Assembly: GCA_027487845.1 (NCBI GenBank)
Contig: JAIYCV010000048.1
Span: forward strand, 21,666-85,665
DNA from: Flammeovirgaceae bacterium
Lineage (GTDB): Bacteria; Bacteroidota; Bacteroidia; Cytophagales; Cyclobacteriaceae
Direction of reading: 5' to 3'
Length of the DNA stretch: 64,000 nt
The notes under the pieces: generated by a model
The model's database searches: none
What the model was told of the DNA's origin: nothing
The model's input: the letters and a program-made list of their open reading frames with translations, nothing else
Part shown: piece by piece, positions 8,711 to 17,579 of the stretch
How positions within the stretch are numbered: the stretch's first letter is position 1
How the letters are laid out: every line of letters begins with the position of its first letter
Translations under genes and position numbers: made by a program

Positions 8711-9787
8711 CTAATAAGGGTTCAATTTTCTCTTATTTTTTCCTTTGTATTTAATCAGGACCGGATCATTCTCACCATAACCTGGATTTTGGATTTCATA
8801 AAACTTATGGTCTCTGCTTCTATATTCCTTGTTTCCATGCGCATGGTTTATTTGAACTCTGCAATATTTGTGGTAACACTTAGGAAGTTCAGGTATGCGA
8901 TAAGTAACTCCTACGTTTAAATATAACGCGTTCATAGCATGGTCTATGCTTTTGCCACTTGGTGGTAATGCAATCGAATAGCTTTTAATTTCGATGGAAG
9001 GACGAGCAAAAACTTTAAAATATTCCGAAAACTCCCGCTCCACGGTTAGCCCCAAATTGTAATACAAGCCCTTTTCAATCAACGAACTATTGAAGTTAGA
9101 GCCAGGCGAAAAGTTTCCTATGTTCGCATCGACAGTCGCGAGGTACTTGTTATATCGATAAAAGGAATAGCCAATAATTCCAAAGTAGCGACTCATAAAA
9201 CCGAGCGTGCTGCTCGGAGTTACGGAATACTGCTCAGGGATAATAGCCGATGAACCCGTTAAGCTACCCAATAGCATCAATTCATACGAGTAGCCAGCCC
9301 CGAACCGAAACTGTTTATATTCATAATGAACAGTAAGTTTTAATGGAATGTTAAGCCCATTACCTCTAAACTTATAGGGCGCGGTGGTAATACTTTGAAA
9401 AGTTAGCGGGTTAAACGTGTTTTCGGAAATGGGACTAGTCGATTGAGTGGCATCAGTTAGCCAATTTGAATAGCGAATTGCCGCTTCCATTCCTTGCGGG
9501 AATAGCTGGGGAGGCACTACGGCAAATACATTTTCTGGTTGGGTGTCAAACAGCGTTGGTGGTTGGCCGTTTAGTTGAAAGATGCCAAAGCCAGTAGTCT
9601 CGTGGCTAAAGATTGTATTCCCAACACCAGTGCTCAGTCCAAAAACAAGTTTATTCAAAAATGAAGTCTTGTTCTTCTTCCTTTCTACATAAAATTTTTC
9701 CAGCGGAAATTGAGTTTTCTCTTCATCTTGTGCCGAAAGCACCATTGGAAAAAGAACAAAGAAGAGGAAAAAGATGGGCGACTTCAA
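8711..9787 (-). CDS. Outer-membrane beta-barrel protein, unknown function
   Basis: A 358-residue protein with a signal peptide (MKSPIFFLFFVLFPMVLSAQ). The body alternates hydrophobic and polar residues and is rich in aromatic strands (FGAGYSYELM, YFGIIGYSFYRYNKYLATVDANIG, LYYNLGLTVEREF), typical of an 8- to 12-stranded outer-membrane barrel. Unusually, the C-terminus is basic and Cys/His-containing (CYHKYCRVQINHAHGNKEYRSRD) rather than ending in an aromatic strand. It lies 46 bp after the COG3014-like gene and 136 bp before gyrA on the same strand, so it may belong to the lpoB-like unit. I recognise no named family. Confidence 0.7.
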   Translation of the reverse strand: MKSPIFFLFFVLFPMVLSAQDEEKTQFPLEKFYVERKKNKTSFLNKLVFGLSTGVGNTIFSHETTGFGIFQLNGQPPTLFDTQPENVFAVVPPQLFPQGMEAAIRYSNWLTDATQSTSPISENTFNPLTFQSITTAPYKFRGNGLNIPLKLTVHYEYKQFRFGAGYSYELMLLGSLTGSSAIIPEQYSVTPSSTLGFMSRYFGIIGYSFYRYNKYLATVDANIGNFSPGSNFNSSLIEKGLYYNLGLTVEREFSEYFKVFARPSIEIKSYSIALPPSGKSIDHAMNALYLNVGVTYRIPELPKCYHKYCRVQINHAHGNKEYRSRDHKFYEIQNPGYGENDPVLIKYKGKNKRKLNPY

Positions 9788-9833
9788 TATTGAGCTTTAA
9801 ATATTGTTGCTAAGATAATCGTTTACCTTCAAA

Positions 9834-11291
9834 TTAATAATATCCATAATTTGGAATCTCACTTTCTAACGAACTAAAGGTGTGAAATAGTATCTGGCGC
9901 TTTTGAGTTTCATAATTAAATGAGTGCTCTGAAACTTTGCCCTCACGATCTATAAGTTTAAGTTTCACTGAGTTGTGACCTTCGCGCAAGGGAACGCGAG
10001 AATAATAAATAGTATGGGGCAAAGTTTGCCAATTGCGCGTGTCTGCTTTTTCTGTAAGCGAGTTAATAATACCCAGAACAGATCCTACTACTTTGTCCTC
10101 TTTCCTAACTTGATACTCACCGGTTTTCTTTACCGCCAATCTAATCAATGCTTTGCTGAATTCAAGTACCATTCGTTCTTCCAATGCTTTAAAAGCAATC
10201 TTGTTCACATCTTCGATGATCTCCAGATTAAAAGTTTGGGCGTCCATTTCTAGAGAAGCAGAACTAAAATAGGTTGGGCGTTCCACGTACTTTGGAAAAA
10301 CCACTCTGAAAATTCGCAAATTTGCCAATGCATTTTTATCTTTTTCTTCATAGCCTTCCAGCGAAAACGGAAAGGAAAAACCCAACTCATTGTTGGTAAA
10401 CTGAAGTCTGTTTCCTTGCCGGGCGACTGCAAAGGTAAGCCCCCATTCGGCCTTTACAGGACTTAAACCGTTATGCCAAAAGAAGATAAGGGTAGCCTCA
10501 TCTGGCTCATAATGATAGTCTTCCCGATTAAACGCGGTCTTAAAATGCGCCAGCTCATCGGTGAGTCCGCTCAAGTAAGCCGTTCTTAAAATATCTTCTT
10601 TCAATTGCTGTGGGGTTTGTAATTGAAATAGGTTGTTATAATCGCTCTGATAAATTTCATACGCATTTTTATAGGCAATAAAAGCATCATTATACTCTTT
10701 ATTTTTTTCATAGATGATGCCCATCAAAAGATTTGCAAAAGCATCGCGTTTGTATTTGTTGCTTGACTCATACCGATCACTTAGCTGTTGCAATCGAATA
10801 TTCAGTCTGCGGCATTCCACCAATGCTTCCTCGGTTTTGTCAAGCTTCAAATAATTAATTGCTTTGTAATAAAGTAAGAGCAGGTGCTCATGATCTTCGC
10901 CTTTGTAGCTTGTTACTGTCGGATTGGTCAAATAGGAGGCGGCTTCATTCAAGTAGTTGATTCTATAGTCTTCGCCAAAAATATACGCTTTTTCAAAATA
11001 GGCATTACTCTCTTCATACCTACCGAGCATAGAAAGCACTAAGCCATTGTTTACAAAGTATAAGAATTGTTTTTTGCCGCTTGCTTCAGAGGATTGGGAT
11101 TGCAATGAGCTGAGCGCCTTTGGCAAGTTGCCATTTTCAAATTCTTGATTAAATGTAAAATTTGCTTGATAATAAGTGGCGCAAGATTGAATGGTAAGTA
11201 ATGCAATAATCGCTATGATTTTTGTGCAACCAGACCTCCGCTTGCTTTTGGCAACCTGCACGCTATTACCTTGCGGGTAGTCAGAGCTCAT
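9834..11291 (-). CDS. COG3014-like TPR lipoprotein paired with LpoB-like protein
   Basis: A 485-residue predicted lipoprotein: a basic N-terminus, a hydrophobic segment (KIIAIIALLTIQSC) and a lipobox ending at Cys38. After it come helical repeats (LVLSMLGRYEESNAYFEKAYIFG, AFANLLMGIIYEKNKEYNDAFIAYKNAYEIY), then a beta-rich C-terminal half with a signature-like FFWHNGLSPVKAEW segment. Layout and neighbourhood match the uncharacterised COG3014 family, which in gammaproteobacteria is also found next to an LpoB-like gene. It starts 9 bp after that gene here, so the two are very probably co-expressed. Its function is unknown; a role at the cell envelope, perhaps in peptidoglycan synthesis control, is inference from the neighbour. 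Confidence 0.65.
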   Translation of the reverse strand: MSSDYPQGNSVQVAKSKRRSGCTKIIAIIALLTIQSCATYYQANFTFNQEFENGNLPKALSSLQSQSSEASGKKQFLYFVNNGLVLSMLGRYEESNAYFEKAYIFGEDYRINYLNEAASYLTNPTVTSYKGEDHEHLLLLYYKAINYLKLDKTEEALVECRRLNIRLQQLSDRYESSNKYKRDAFANLLMGIIYEKNKEYNDAFIAYKNAYEIYQSDYNNLFQLQTPQQLKEDILRTAYLSGLTDELAHFKTAFNREDYHYEPDEATLIFFWHNGLSPVKAEWGLTFAVARQGNRLQFTNNELGFSFPFSLEGYEEKDKNALANLRIFRVVFPKYVERPTYFSSASLEMDAQTFNLEIIEDVNKIAFKALEERMVLEFSKALIRLAVKKTGEYQVRKEDKVVGSVLGIINSLTEKADTRNWQTLPHTIYYSRVPLREGHNSVKLKLIDREGKVSEHSFNYETQKRQILFHTFSSLESEIPNYGYY

Positions 11292-11300
11292 ATTCTGCTT

Positions 11301-11873
11301 CTAATTCCTGATAAACTTTTTAATCTCCTCTTGCCCGTACCAAACGCGTTTATTTGTGCTCATATCCGTAAGGAAAAGAGTAATTATATAATTTACTACG
11401 CGCTTTTTATTGTAAACGTCCGTCTCCGATGTCATTTCGCCAAACAGCATTAGGTTGGCACCTACTTCCTCACCCCATTTTGCCAAGGTAGTCGCAGCAG
11501 CAAAATCCTGTTGTTGCACTCGTTCTTCTCGTAGCTTATCTCTAAACTTGTCTGATTCAACTAAATCGGCAACGCCCGAGGTGTAAATCGCAAGCTCCAG
11601 TTTCTTGATGTAGTTTTGGGCATCAATATGCTCGCTCGTTTTGTTGAGTACCAAACCCACTATGATAGCTGGTTTTTTATTGAGTTCTTTTCCGTAGGCT
11701 TTGAATCTATCGCTGGCAAGCAGGTTTGATATCATCTTTTCCGCAACCTGCCTGGAATCGCTGTCGTTCCATCTGCCACTTAGGTCAATTGTTTCCGCGG
11801 GCGCTATTCGTGTTACGGTTCTTGCACAACCAAAAAAAGTAAAGAGAATTAGGATAGCACAACGAATTTTCAT
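11301..11873 (-). CDS. LpoB-like penicillin-binding-protein activator lipoprotein
   Basis: A 190-residue lipoprotein: signal MKIRCAILILFTFFGC with Cys16 as the lipidated residue. The mature part resembles the LpoB/COG3417 fold: SGRWNDSDSRQVAEKMISNLL, PAIIVGLVLNKTSEHIDAQ, then a helix and GANLMLFGEMTSETD, and a C-terminal strand TNKRVWYGQEEIKKFI. LpoB in E. coli is an outer-membrane lipoprotein that reaches through the periplasm to switch on PBP1b. Bacteroidetes have no exact PBP1b UB2H partner, so the target here may differ. It is in the same run as rpe (38 bp upstream) and the COG3014-like gene (9 bp downstream). Confidence 0.7.
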   Translation of the reverse strand: MKIRCAILILFTFFGCARTVTRIAPAETIDLSGRWNDSDSRQVAEKMISNLLASDRFKAYGKELNKKPAIIVGLVLNKTSEHIDAQNYIKKLELAIYTSGVADLVESDKFRDKLREERVQQQDFAAATTLAKWGEEVGANLMLFGEMTSETDVYNKKRVVNYIITLFLTDMSTNKRVWYGQEEIKKFIRN

Positions 11874-11911
11874 AAAAACAATTGTTCAAAATTCTTGCCA
11901 AGAAATCTAAG

Positions 11912-12562
11912 CTATAGATTTTTTAACTGTTGAATTACACCTTTCGGATTGACAGAGGAAAAAACAAAATTGCCCGCCACCAGAACATCCGCGCCAGCCT
12001 CTAACAATGATTTTGCGTTGTGTTGGTTTACCCCACCGTCAATTTCAATAAGCGCTTTTGATTTTGATTGCGCGATCAATGATTTCAACTGACGCACCTT
12101 CTTGTATGTATTTTCAATAAATGATTGGCCGCCAAAGCCCGGATTTACTGACATTAGGCAGACGACATCAATCGATTCAATAACATTTTCGAGCACTGCA
12201 ATTTGCGTATGCGGATTCAACGCCACACCTGCTTTTATGCCCAATGCTCTTATTTGCTCAATCACTCGATGAAGATGGGGAGTTGCTTCTTCATGAACAG
12301 AAATTACAGAAGCGCCCGCTTTGTGAAAAGCTTCTATGTATCGCTCTGGTTGGACAATCATCAAATGAACGTCCAGTGGTTTTGCTGCATGGCGATGAAT
12401 TGCCTGAACAACGGGAATACCAAAACTAATATTAGGAACAAAAACACCATCCATTACATCTACGTGAATCCAATCGGCCTGACTTTCATTTATCATCTGT
12501 ACTTCTTTTTCAAGATTGGCAAAATCGGCAGCAAGAATAGAGGGGGCGATGATTGATTTCAT
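11912..12562 (-). CDS. rpe: Ribulose-phosphate 3-epimerase
   Basis: A 216-residue TIM-barrel epimerase of normal length. The family motifs are clear: IIAPSILAADFANLEKE at the N-terminus, HVDVMDGVFVPNISFG with the catalytic Asp, LDVHLMI, VCLMSVNPGFGGQ for the metal/phosphate loop, IEIDGGVN with the second catalytic Asp, and GADVLVAGNFVFS. It interconverts ribulose 5-phosphate and xylulose 5-phosphate in the cytoplasm (pentose phosphate pathway). It lies within the minus-strand run between the subtilase and the LpoB-like lipoprotein. Nothing is unusual. Confidence 0.97.
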   Translation of the reverse strand: MKSIIAPSILAADFANLEKEVQMINESQADWIHVDVMDGVFVPNISFGIPVVQAIHRHAAKPLDVHLMIVQPERYIEAFHKAGASVISVHEEATPHLHRVIEQIRALGIKAGVALNPHTQIAVLENVIESIDVVCLMSVNPGFGGQSFIENTYKKVRQLKSLIAQSKSKALIEIDGGVNQHNAKSLLEAGADVLVAGNFVFSSVNPKGVIQQLKNL

Positions 12563-12609
12563 TTAAAAAAGAGCTTAGGCGTAGAATCTAAAATTCAAAA
12601 TTGTAAAAA

Positions 12610-14202
12610 TTAAAACTTAATGATGCGCGAAGTTAACGATTGAGACAATGACTTTATCTGCACTATGTATACACCCGAAGCCAAGTTTGATAAATCATAT
12701 TCCACCGGATTTTTTTTCCAGTTTAGCGTAGTTTTTTGCGTAAAAAGCGGCTGCCCTAAAACGCTGAATATCGTCATTACGACCTCTTCCTCTTTAGGTT
12801 CCTTGAAAGTAACATTCATAGACGTTTCCACAGGATTAGGGCTTATTACAATTGCTTGATCTAGGGCCGTTCTTTTCAAATAATTTACAACTGCTTTGAA
12901 ATTCGGCAGTCCGAACCCTTTTTTGTTGTCAGGATTATAGGCCTGATCGGCAGATCTGACAATTGCGTTATAAATTTCCTGCGCTTTTAAATTTGGATAT
13001 GCTTGCCAAAGGCCTGCCACAAGACACGTTACCAATGGACACGAAAAAGAAGTTCCGCTCCCTTTCACCAGCGAGCCGCTTTGATTGATAAGCGAGGTTG
13101 AACTGCCCAACGCGACTACGTCTGGTTTAAACCTTCCGTCCGCAGTAGGCCCCAGCGAGCTAAAACCACTTAATGATTTATCGGAGGTAATAGAACCGAC
13201 TGATAAAATCCCAGAGGCATCGGCTGGAGGAGTAATGTATTTCCAAGAACTATTTCCTTCGTTGCCGGCAGAGGTGACTACCATCATGCCTTTCGCCAAC
13301 GCCTTGGAAGCAGCAATAGAGACAATGGCGTTGTTGCCCGTGAGGTCGCTGATCTGGTAGTTCATTGTGGCATCGTCAAATGTGCTGTAACCCAACGATG
13401 AGCTAATTATATCTACCCCCAAACTATCGGCACGCTCGGCCGCAAAAAGCCAATTAAACTCTTCAACTCGATACTCCGTTGGCTTATCTTCGGTCAAAAA
13501 AAGGAAATAGTTGGCACCTAAGCTTCCACCTACAAAATCTGGGGTTTGGGCTGACAATATCGAAAAAACTTCCGTCCCATGATCGTCATATAGGTAAACG
13601 TTTTTACTATTTACAACAAAATTATACTCATATTTTATTTTGGACCTCGCAGCCTGAAACGCGCTCGTTGTATTTACTCCTAAAAAACCTCCATCAAAAA
13701 TAGCTATGTTAATTCCGTCTCCATTATAGCCTTGCGAATTCATGTCGTCAATTCCTAGCTGCTGAAACTGGACGAGAGAAGGCGCTGCGACCTCAGTAAC
13801 TTTTTGATCAAATTTAGCAGCTACTCTGCCGCCCAACAAGCGATTTCCGGGGGCAACTATTTCGACTTTTGATACTTCGGGAAGCTGAGAAGCCGCATTA
13901 GCTATAGAAGGAGTTGATTCAACCAACACGCAGTTGAGCCAACGAGATGTAAAAAAAACCTTCGCACCGATATCTTTTAACTTATTTACATACGCAGCAG
14001 TAACAGGTAGGTCCTCGTCTGTATAACCGATCTGTTGCCTTGTCCTCCGAGCGATACTAGCAGCAGACAAAAATTTATCAGGTTGAGATACGGAATACTG
14101 GTTACCTGCCTTATTCTTAAAATAAATGACATATCTGTTTACTTGACCGATTGAACTACCGGATGAAAAAAGCACCAACAAAACGGATAACCTAACTAGC
14201 AT
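12610..14202 (-). CDS. Secreted subtilisin-like (S8) peptidase with T9SS sorting domain
   Basis: A 530-residue S8 protease. An N-terminal signal peptide (MLVRLSVLLVLFSSGSSIGQ) is followed by a prodomain-like region, then the catalytic triad: Asp170 in IFDGGFLG, His208 in DDHGTEVF, Ser385 in GSGTSFSCP, with oxyanion Asn314 in SAGNEG. The last ~75 residues are a T9SS type A sorting domain (ISPNPVETSMNV ... GVYIVQIKS ... RIIKF), so it should cross the outer membrane by type IX secretion. The frame opens with a GTG at 14205 followed at once by ATG at 14202; I chose the ATG. An unusual Cys follows the active-site Ser (SFSCP). The substrate is unknown. Confidence 0.9.
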   Translation of the reverse strand: MLVRLSVLLVLFSSGSSIGQVNRYVIYFKNKAGNQYSVSQPDKFLSAASIARRTRQQIGYTDEDLPVTAAYVNKLKDIGAKVFFTSRWLNCVLVESTPSIANAASQLPEVSKVEIVAPGNRLLGGRVAAKFDQKVTEVAAPSLVQFQQLGIDDMNSQGYNGDGINIAIFDGGFLGVNTTSAFQAARSKIKYEYNFVVNSKNVYLYDDHGTEVFSILSAQTPDFVGGSLGANYFLFLTEDKPTEYRVEEFNWLFAAERADSLGVDIISSSLGYSTFDDATMNYQISDLTGNNAIVSIAASKALAKGMMVVTSAGNEGNSSWKYITPPADASGILSVGSITSDKSLSGFSSLGPTADGRFKPDVVALGSSTSLINQSGSLVKGSGTSFSCPLVTCLVAGLWQAYPNLKAQEIYNAIVRSADQAYNPDNKKGFGLPNFKAVVNYLKRTALDQAIVISPNPVETSMNVTFKEPKEEEVVMTIFSVLGQPLFTQKTTLNWKKNPVEYDLSNLASGVYIVQIKSLSQSLTSRIIKF

Positions 14203-14309
14203 CACTGGTTTACAAATTGATAGTAGAGAGTTAACAGTATTCAGTCAAATTTGGATATACTGTTGACAATACTTTTTCAAAGTTATTTTTTCTTTTGGAT
14301 ATTGGGGCG

Positions 14310-14897
14310 ATGGAATTAAAAACAAAAGTTAAGGTAAGCAATATTACCAGTCTCAGCGAAGCGAGGTATTGCGCGGGTATGGGTGTGGATTTCTTGGGGT
14401 TTCGGTTCTGGAACGATTATGAGACTGATTTAAAACGCTTTACGGAAATAACATCTTGGGTGTCGGGACCAAAATTGGTAATTGAATGCCTACACGAAGA
14501 AGATTTTACGTGGGTGGTAAGCAAAAAGATAGCTGCCGATTATATTCAGATAGAGCTTGATTATCTGACTCCAGGGCACTTGGATGGTTATAAGCTCTTC
14601 ATTTTAGTTCCCGATGTCCCTACCGCTGAGATGATCGACAAGCTCGTGTCCTACAGCAATCAAGGTCATTGTGTTTTAGTTACATTAGAAGGCTTTGAAA
14701 ACAATAAACATTACCTCAATGGCTTTTCCGTCTTTATGGAAGAAGGCAGAGAGGACTGGCAACAAAACTTGGATACGCTTTTAAATTTACCCATTGATGG
14801 GATATTCGTTGAGGGGAATGAAGAAACAACGCCCGGAATTCAGAATTACGATCACCTCTCCGAAATCTTAGAAAAGCTGACGGTCAATGAGGATTGA
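14310..14897 (+). CDS. TrpF-like (phosphoribosylanthranilate isomerase) barrel, probably inactive
   Basis: A 195-residue protein starting at ATG 14310 (a TTG at 14295 is also in frame). Its start, KVKVSNITSLSEARYCAGMG followed by VDFLGFRFW, follows the TrpF pattern KxCGITxxxDA...G.D.lGF. However, the catalytic Cys of KICG is replaced by Ser10 and Gly by Asn, and the strand that normally carries the general-acid Asp reads VLVTLEGFE with no Asp. TrpF converts phosphoribosylanthranilate in tryptophan synthesis; with both key residues missing this copy is unlikely to do so. No other trp gene is nearby. It overlaps the 3' end of the convergent response regulator by 14 bp. It could be a repurposed ligand-binding barrel. 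Confidence 0.6.
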   Translation: MELKTKVKVSNITSLSEARYCAGMGVDFLGFRFWNDYETDLKRFTEITSWVSGPKLVIECLHEEDFTWVVSKKIAADYIQIELDYLTPGHLDGYKLFILVPDVPTAEMIDKLVSYSNQGHCVLVTLEGFENNKHYLNGFSVFMEEGREDWQQNLDTLLNLPIDGIFVEGNEETTPGIQNYDHLSEILEKLTVNED

Positions 14898-15567
14898 ATT
14901 TATACTTGCCATTACTAACCTGACTGATCCATTTGCCGCCCAATTTTTTTGATAAGTTATCCAAATAAACGTCAAGAGATTTGGTCACTGAATAGATATC
15001 AGACCCCCAAATATTGCTCAGCAAATTCTCGGTGGTAATTACTTTTTTTGAATTCTGGGCAAAGAAAAAAAGTAGGTCTAATTCAGGCCTTGAAAGTGTA
15101 ATCTCCTCCCCTTTTATCCGAGCCACGCTGCTTCGTCTGTTTAGATGGAGCGAGCCAATGTCGATTTTGGCAATACTTTTTCGAATAGTAAAATCCTCGC
15201 GAAGCACCGTGACTACTTTGTTGGTAAGCGCTCTGAGGCCAATAATCTTTTCAATAAAATCGTCTCCGCCTGTTTCGAAAACGGCTTCCTCATAATAGTG
15301 TTCCGATTTCGCAGTAAGAAAAAAAATTGGCGTTTCAGTAAAAAAAGATATTTCCCTCAGTTGTTTACATACTTCAATGCCCGAAAGTTGCGGCATCATA
15401 ATGTCAAGAATAATTAAGTCGGGTTTAAAACTCAGCGCGATTTTCACAGCCTCGCCACTATTTTCCACGGTCTTTACCTTAAAGCCTTCCTTTTCTAGGT
15501 TATAGTCTAGTAAGTCTAAAATATCGGGATCGTCATCAACCGCCAGAATTCTTTGTGCTTTTGCCAT
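14884..15567 (-). CDS. OmpR/PhoB-family response regulator (orphan)
   Basis: A 227-residue two-domain regulator starting MAKAQRIL at 15567 (the frame extends 10 codons upstream without family similarity). Receiver domain: AVDDDPD acidic pocket, phospho-acceptor Asp in LIILDIMMPQ, Thr in FFLTAKS. The conserved Lys is present (FIEKIIG), but the cis-Pro that normally follows is Ile. The C-terminal winged helix (EITLSRPELDLLFFFAQN ... SLDVYLDNLSKKLGG ... VSNGKYKF) fits DNA binding in the OmpR family. No histidine kinase is adjacent, so its partner is elsewhere. It ends inside the TrpF-like gene on the other strand. Confidence 0.9.
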   Translation of the reverse strand: MAKAQRILAVDDDPDILDLLDYNLEKEGFKVKTVENSGEAVKIALSFKPDLIILDIMMPQLSGIEVCKQLREISFFTETPIFFLTAKSEHYYEEAVFETGGDDFIEKIIGLRALTNKVVTVLREDFTIRKSIAKIDIGSLHLNRRSSVARIKGEEITLSRPELDLLFFFAQNSKKVITTENLLSNIWGSDIYSVTKSLDVYLDNLSKKLGGKWISQVSNGKYKFNPH

Positions 15568-15649
15568 GCTTCTAAAACATCGCAAGGTAAAAATCACGTA
15601 TTACCTAACCTTTAATGAACAATTACACTGGTATTACTAATCGCGCTTT

Positions 15650-16642
15650 CTATTGAACGTACTTACGCATCATTTTTTCAACTGCCAACCCTGCAACATC
15701 CGGAAAACTTATGTCCAGCCGCTTATCGCTATCCAACCATTTTTGAATCTTCTTAAGGTGTTTCTTTTTTACTTTTTTAATTACCGGCACACCTAATTTC
15801 TTGAGGGCAGCGGCATTGCAATGTTGCTCGTACTGATTTTTCATCGGCACAACCAATAATTTTTTGTTTAGATGCAATACTTCTGCCGGTGTTTCGAAGC
15901 CAGCACCACAAAGAACCCCTGTACCTGACACCACACTTTCAACAAAATCTTGACCACTAACAGGATACACAGATATCCGACCAACATGGTAAGGACTTTT
16001 AGTATGTTTAGAAAAAATATGCCACCGAATTTTATTGGAGATGCGCAAAAATAATTCAACCAGTTTTTTATCATCGTATGCCGGAAGGTAAACCGTATAA
16101 TGTCCGTCATCTCTTACTTTCGCTTCTCTTATTGCACCGCGGATTACCGGAGTAAAAATATTTTTGTCATACTCCTCAAAGTGGAAGCCAACATACTTTT
16201 TTACTGGTGCATAATTCTTTATGAGCCATTCACCAAAAGGGTCTATTGTTTTTGGCCGTGGTGATTTCTTTGAGAGCAGCGCAGCTTGGTGGCTTAATGA
16301 AACACAATTAACTTCCTTCTTGCGTGCTGCCCAAGCCGAAATTGGTTCAAAATCATTTACTATCAGATCATAATTCTCTACCGGGAAGTTATTTATCTCT
16401 TTAATAAGTTCTCGCGAGCTATTCTTCTGGAAAGTCTTAATGAAATTGATCCCACCTGCTTTTCCAAAATAAAAACTTAGCCCTTTGGATTTATACTTTA
16501 CAGGATAAGGCAACACAATTTCGGCCTGCGCGCCACTTACAAACAGGTCAAGATTTCCGTACTTCTTTAGTTCTGGAATTATATCAATGGCGCGACTGAG
16601 GTGACCATTGCCAGTGCCTTGAATGGCATACAGAATATTCAT
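15650..16642 (-). CDS. GT-B fold glycosyltransferase, MurG-like
   Basis: A 330-residue protein. It opens with the GT-B nucleotide-sugar-transferase start NILYAIQGTGNGHLSRA (glycine-rich loop plus His), and has GAGFETPAEVLHLNKKLLVVPMKNQYEQHCNAAAL near the C-terminus, which is the donor-binding E-x(7)-K/P...Q-E-Q-N segment seen in MurG and UGT-like enzymes. It is likely cytoplasmic or peripheral at the inner membrane. Donor and acceptor are unknown. It overlaps the LpxH-like phosphoesterase by 4 bp, so the two are translationally coupled, suggesting one lipid or glycolipid pathway. Confidence 0.75.
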   Translation of the reverse strand: MNILYAIQGTGNGHLSRAIDIIPELKKYGNLDLFVSGAQAEIVLPYPVKYKSKGLSFYFGKAGGINFIKTFQKNSSRELIKEINNFPVENYDLIVNDFEPISAWAARKKEVNCVSLSHQAALLSKKSPRPKTIDPFGEWLIKNYAPVKKYVGFHFEEYDKNIFTPVIRGAIREAKVRDDGHYTVYLPAYDDKKLVELFLRISNKIRWHIFSKHTKSPYHVGRISVYPVSGQDFVESVVSGTGVLCGAGFETPAEVLHLNKKLLVVPMKNQYEQHCNAAALKKLGVPVIKKVKKKHLKKIQKWLDSDKRLDISFPDVAGLAVEKMMRKYVQ

Positions 16643-17490
16643 TTTTTAGGAGCTAAGAATTCATTGACAAGATCTTTAAATATCTCATCATTATCCAAGT
16701 TATTCTTGAAGCGCTTCGGGATTTTTATAGATTGAGCAAACAAGTCATCGGCATATCGGTATATTTTCCATTGCCCGGCATTGAATTCAAGGGAGGTGAG
16801 GTTTTCAATCCAATCGCCCGAGTTAAGGTACATCACTTCTCCTTGTTCGGTAGTAATTTTTCGCATTTCTGGTTGATGAATATGCCCGCAGATTACATAA
16901 TCATAGCCATTTGAGATAGCGATGTCGGCAGCCGTTTTTTCAAAATCATTAATGAACTTAATGGCTCCCTTTACACTATCCTTCACTCTTTTTGAAAGCG
17001 AAATTTTACCTCTGCCCATCGCCCGCAAAATAAAATTCACAAATGTGTTTATCACAATCAGCGTGTCATACCCTATTGCGCCTAGCTTGGCCAGCCATTT
17101 CGAATATTGCATGGTTACATCAAACACATCGCCATGAAAAATCCATGCCGACTTGCCATTGAGTGAAATCACCTTCTTGTTATCGATTTGAAAAGAACCC
17201 AATTTGAAGCCGGCAAATTTTCTCAGCATTTCATCATGATTGCCCGTGAGGTAAGTAATCTTAGTTCCCTTCGCCAAGAGGCCCGTGATATGTTTAACAA
17301 TTTGCATGTGTGACTTCGGCCAAAAACGCTTACTAAACTGCCACATATCAATAATGTCACCGTTGAGAATTAATCGTTTAGGCTTGATTGTTTTTAAATA
17401 GCGGAGTAGTTCTTCTGAATGGCAACCGTAGGTGCCAAGGTGAATGTCTGAGATAATTACTAGTTCAACTTCACGCCTTTTTTTACCCAT
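16639..17490 (-). CDS. LpxH-like metallophosphoesterase (UDP-2,3-diacylglucosamine diphosphatase family)
   Basis: A 283-residue calcineurin-like phosphoesterase. All metal-binding motifs are visible: SDIHLG (14-19), NGDIIDMWQ, GNHDE, IFHGDVFD and CGHIHQPEM. This is the COG2908/LpxH pattern, in which UDP-2,3-diacylglucosamine is hydrolysed to lipid X in lipid A synthesis at the inner membrane. It is about 40 residues longer than E. coli LpxH, and coupling to a glycosyltransferase rather than to lpx genes leaves open a related phosphoester or glycolipid substrate. A conserved insert around GRGKISLSKRVKDSVKG is basic and could face the membrane. Confidence 0.8.
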   Translation of the reverse strand: MGKKRREVELVIISDIHLGTYGCHSEELLRYLKTIKPKRLILNGDIIDMWQFSKRFWPKSHMQIVKHITGLLAKGTKITYLTGNHDEMLRKFAGFKLGSFQIDNKKVISLNGKSAWIFHGDVFDVTMQYSKWLAKLGAIGYDTLIVINTFVNFILRAMGRGKISLSKRVKDSVKGAIKFINDFEKTAADIAISNGYDYVICGHIHQPEMRKITTEQGEVMYLNSGDWIENLTSLEFNAGQWKIYRYADDLFAQSIKIPKRFKNNLDNDEIFKDLVNEFLAPKK

Positions 17491-17579
17491 CTAAAAGGGT
17501 TATTAGAATGTTAAACTCAAAGATAAGCCATAAATGATTATCTGATGTGATTTCAATGTTATGGTAGTATTAACCAAAT

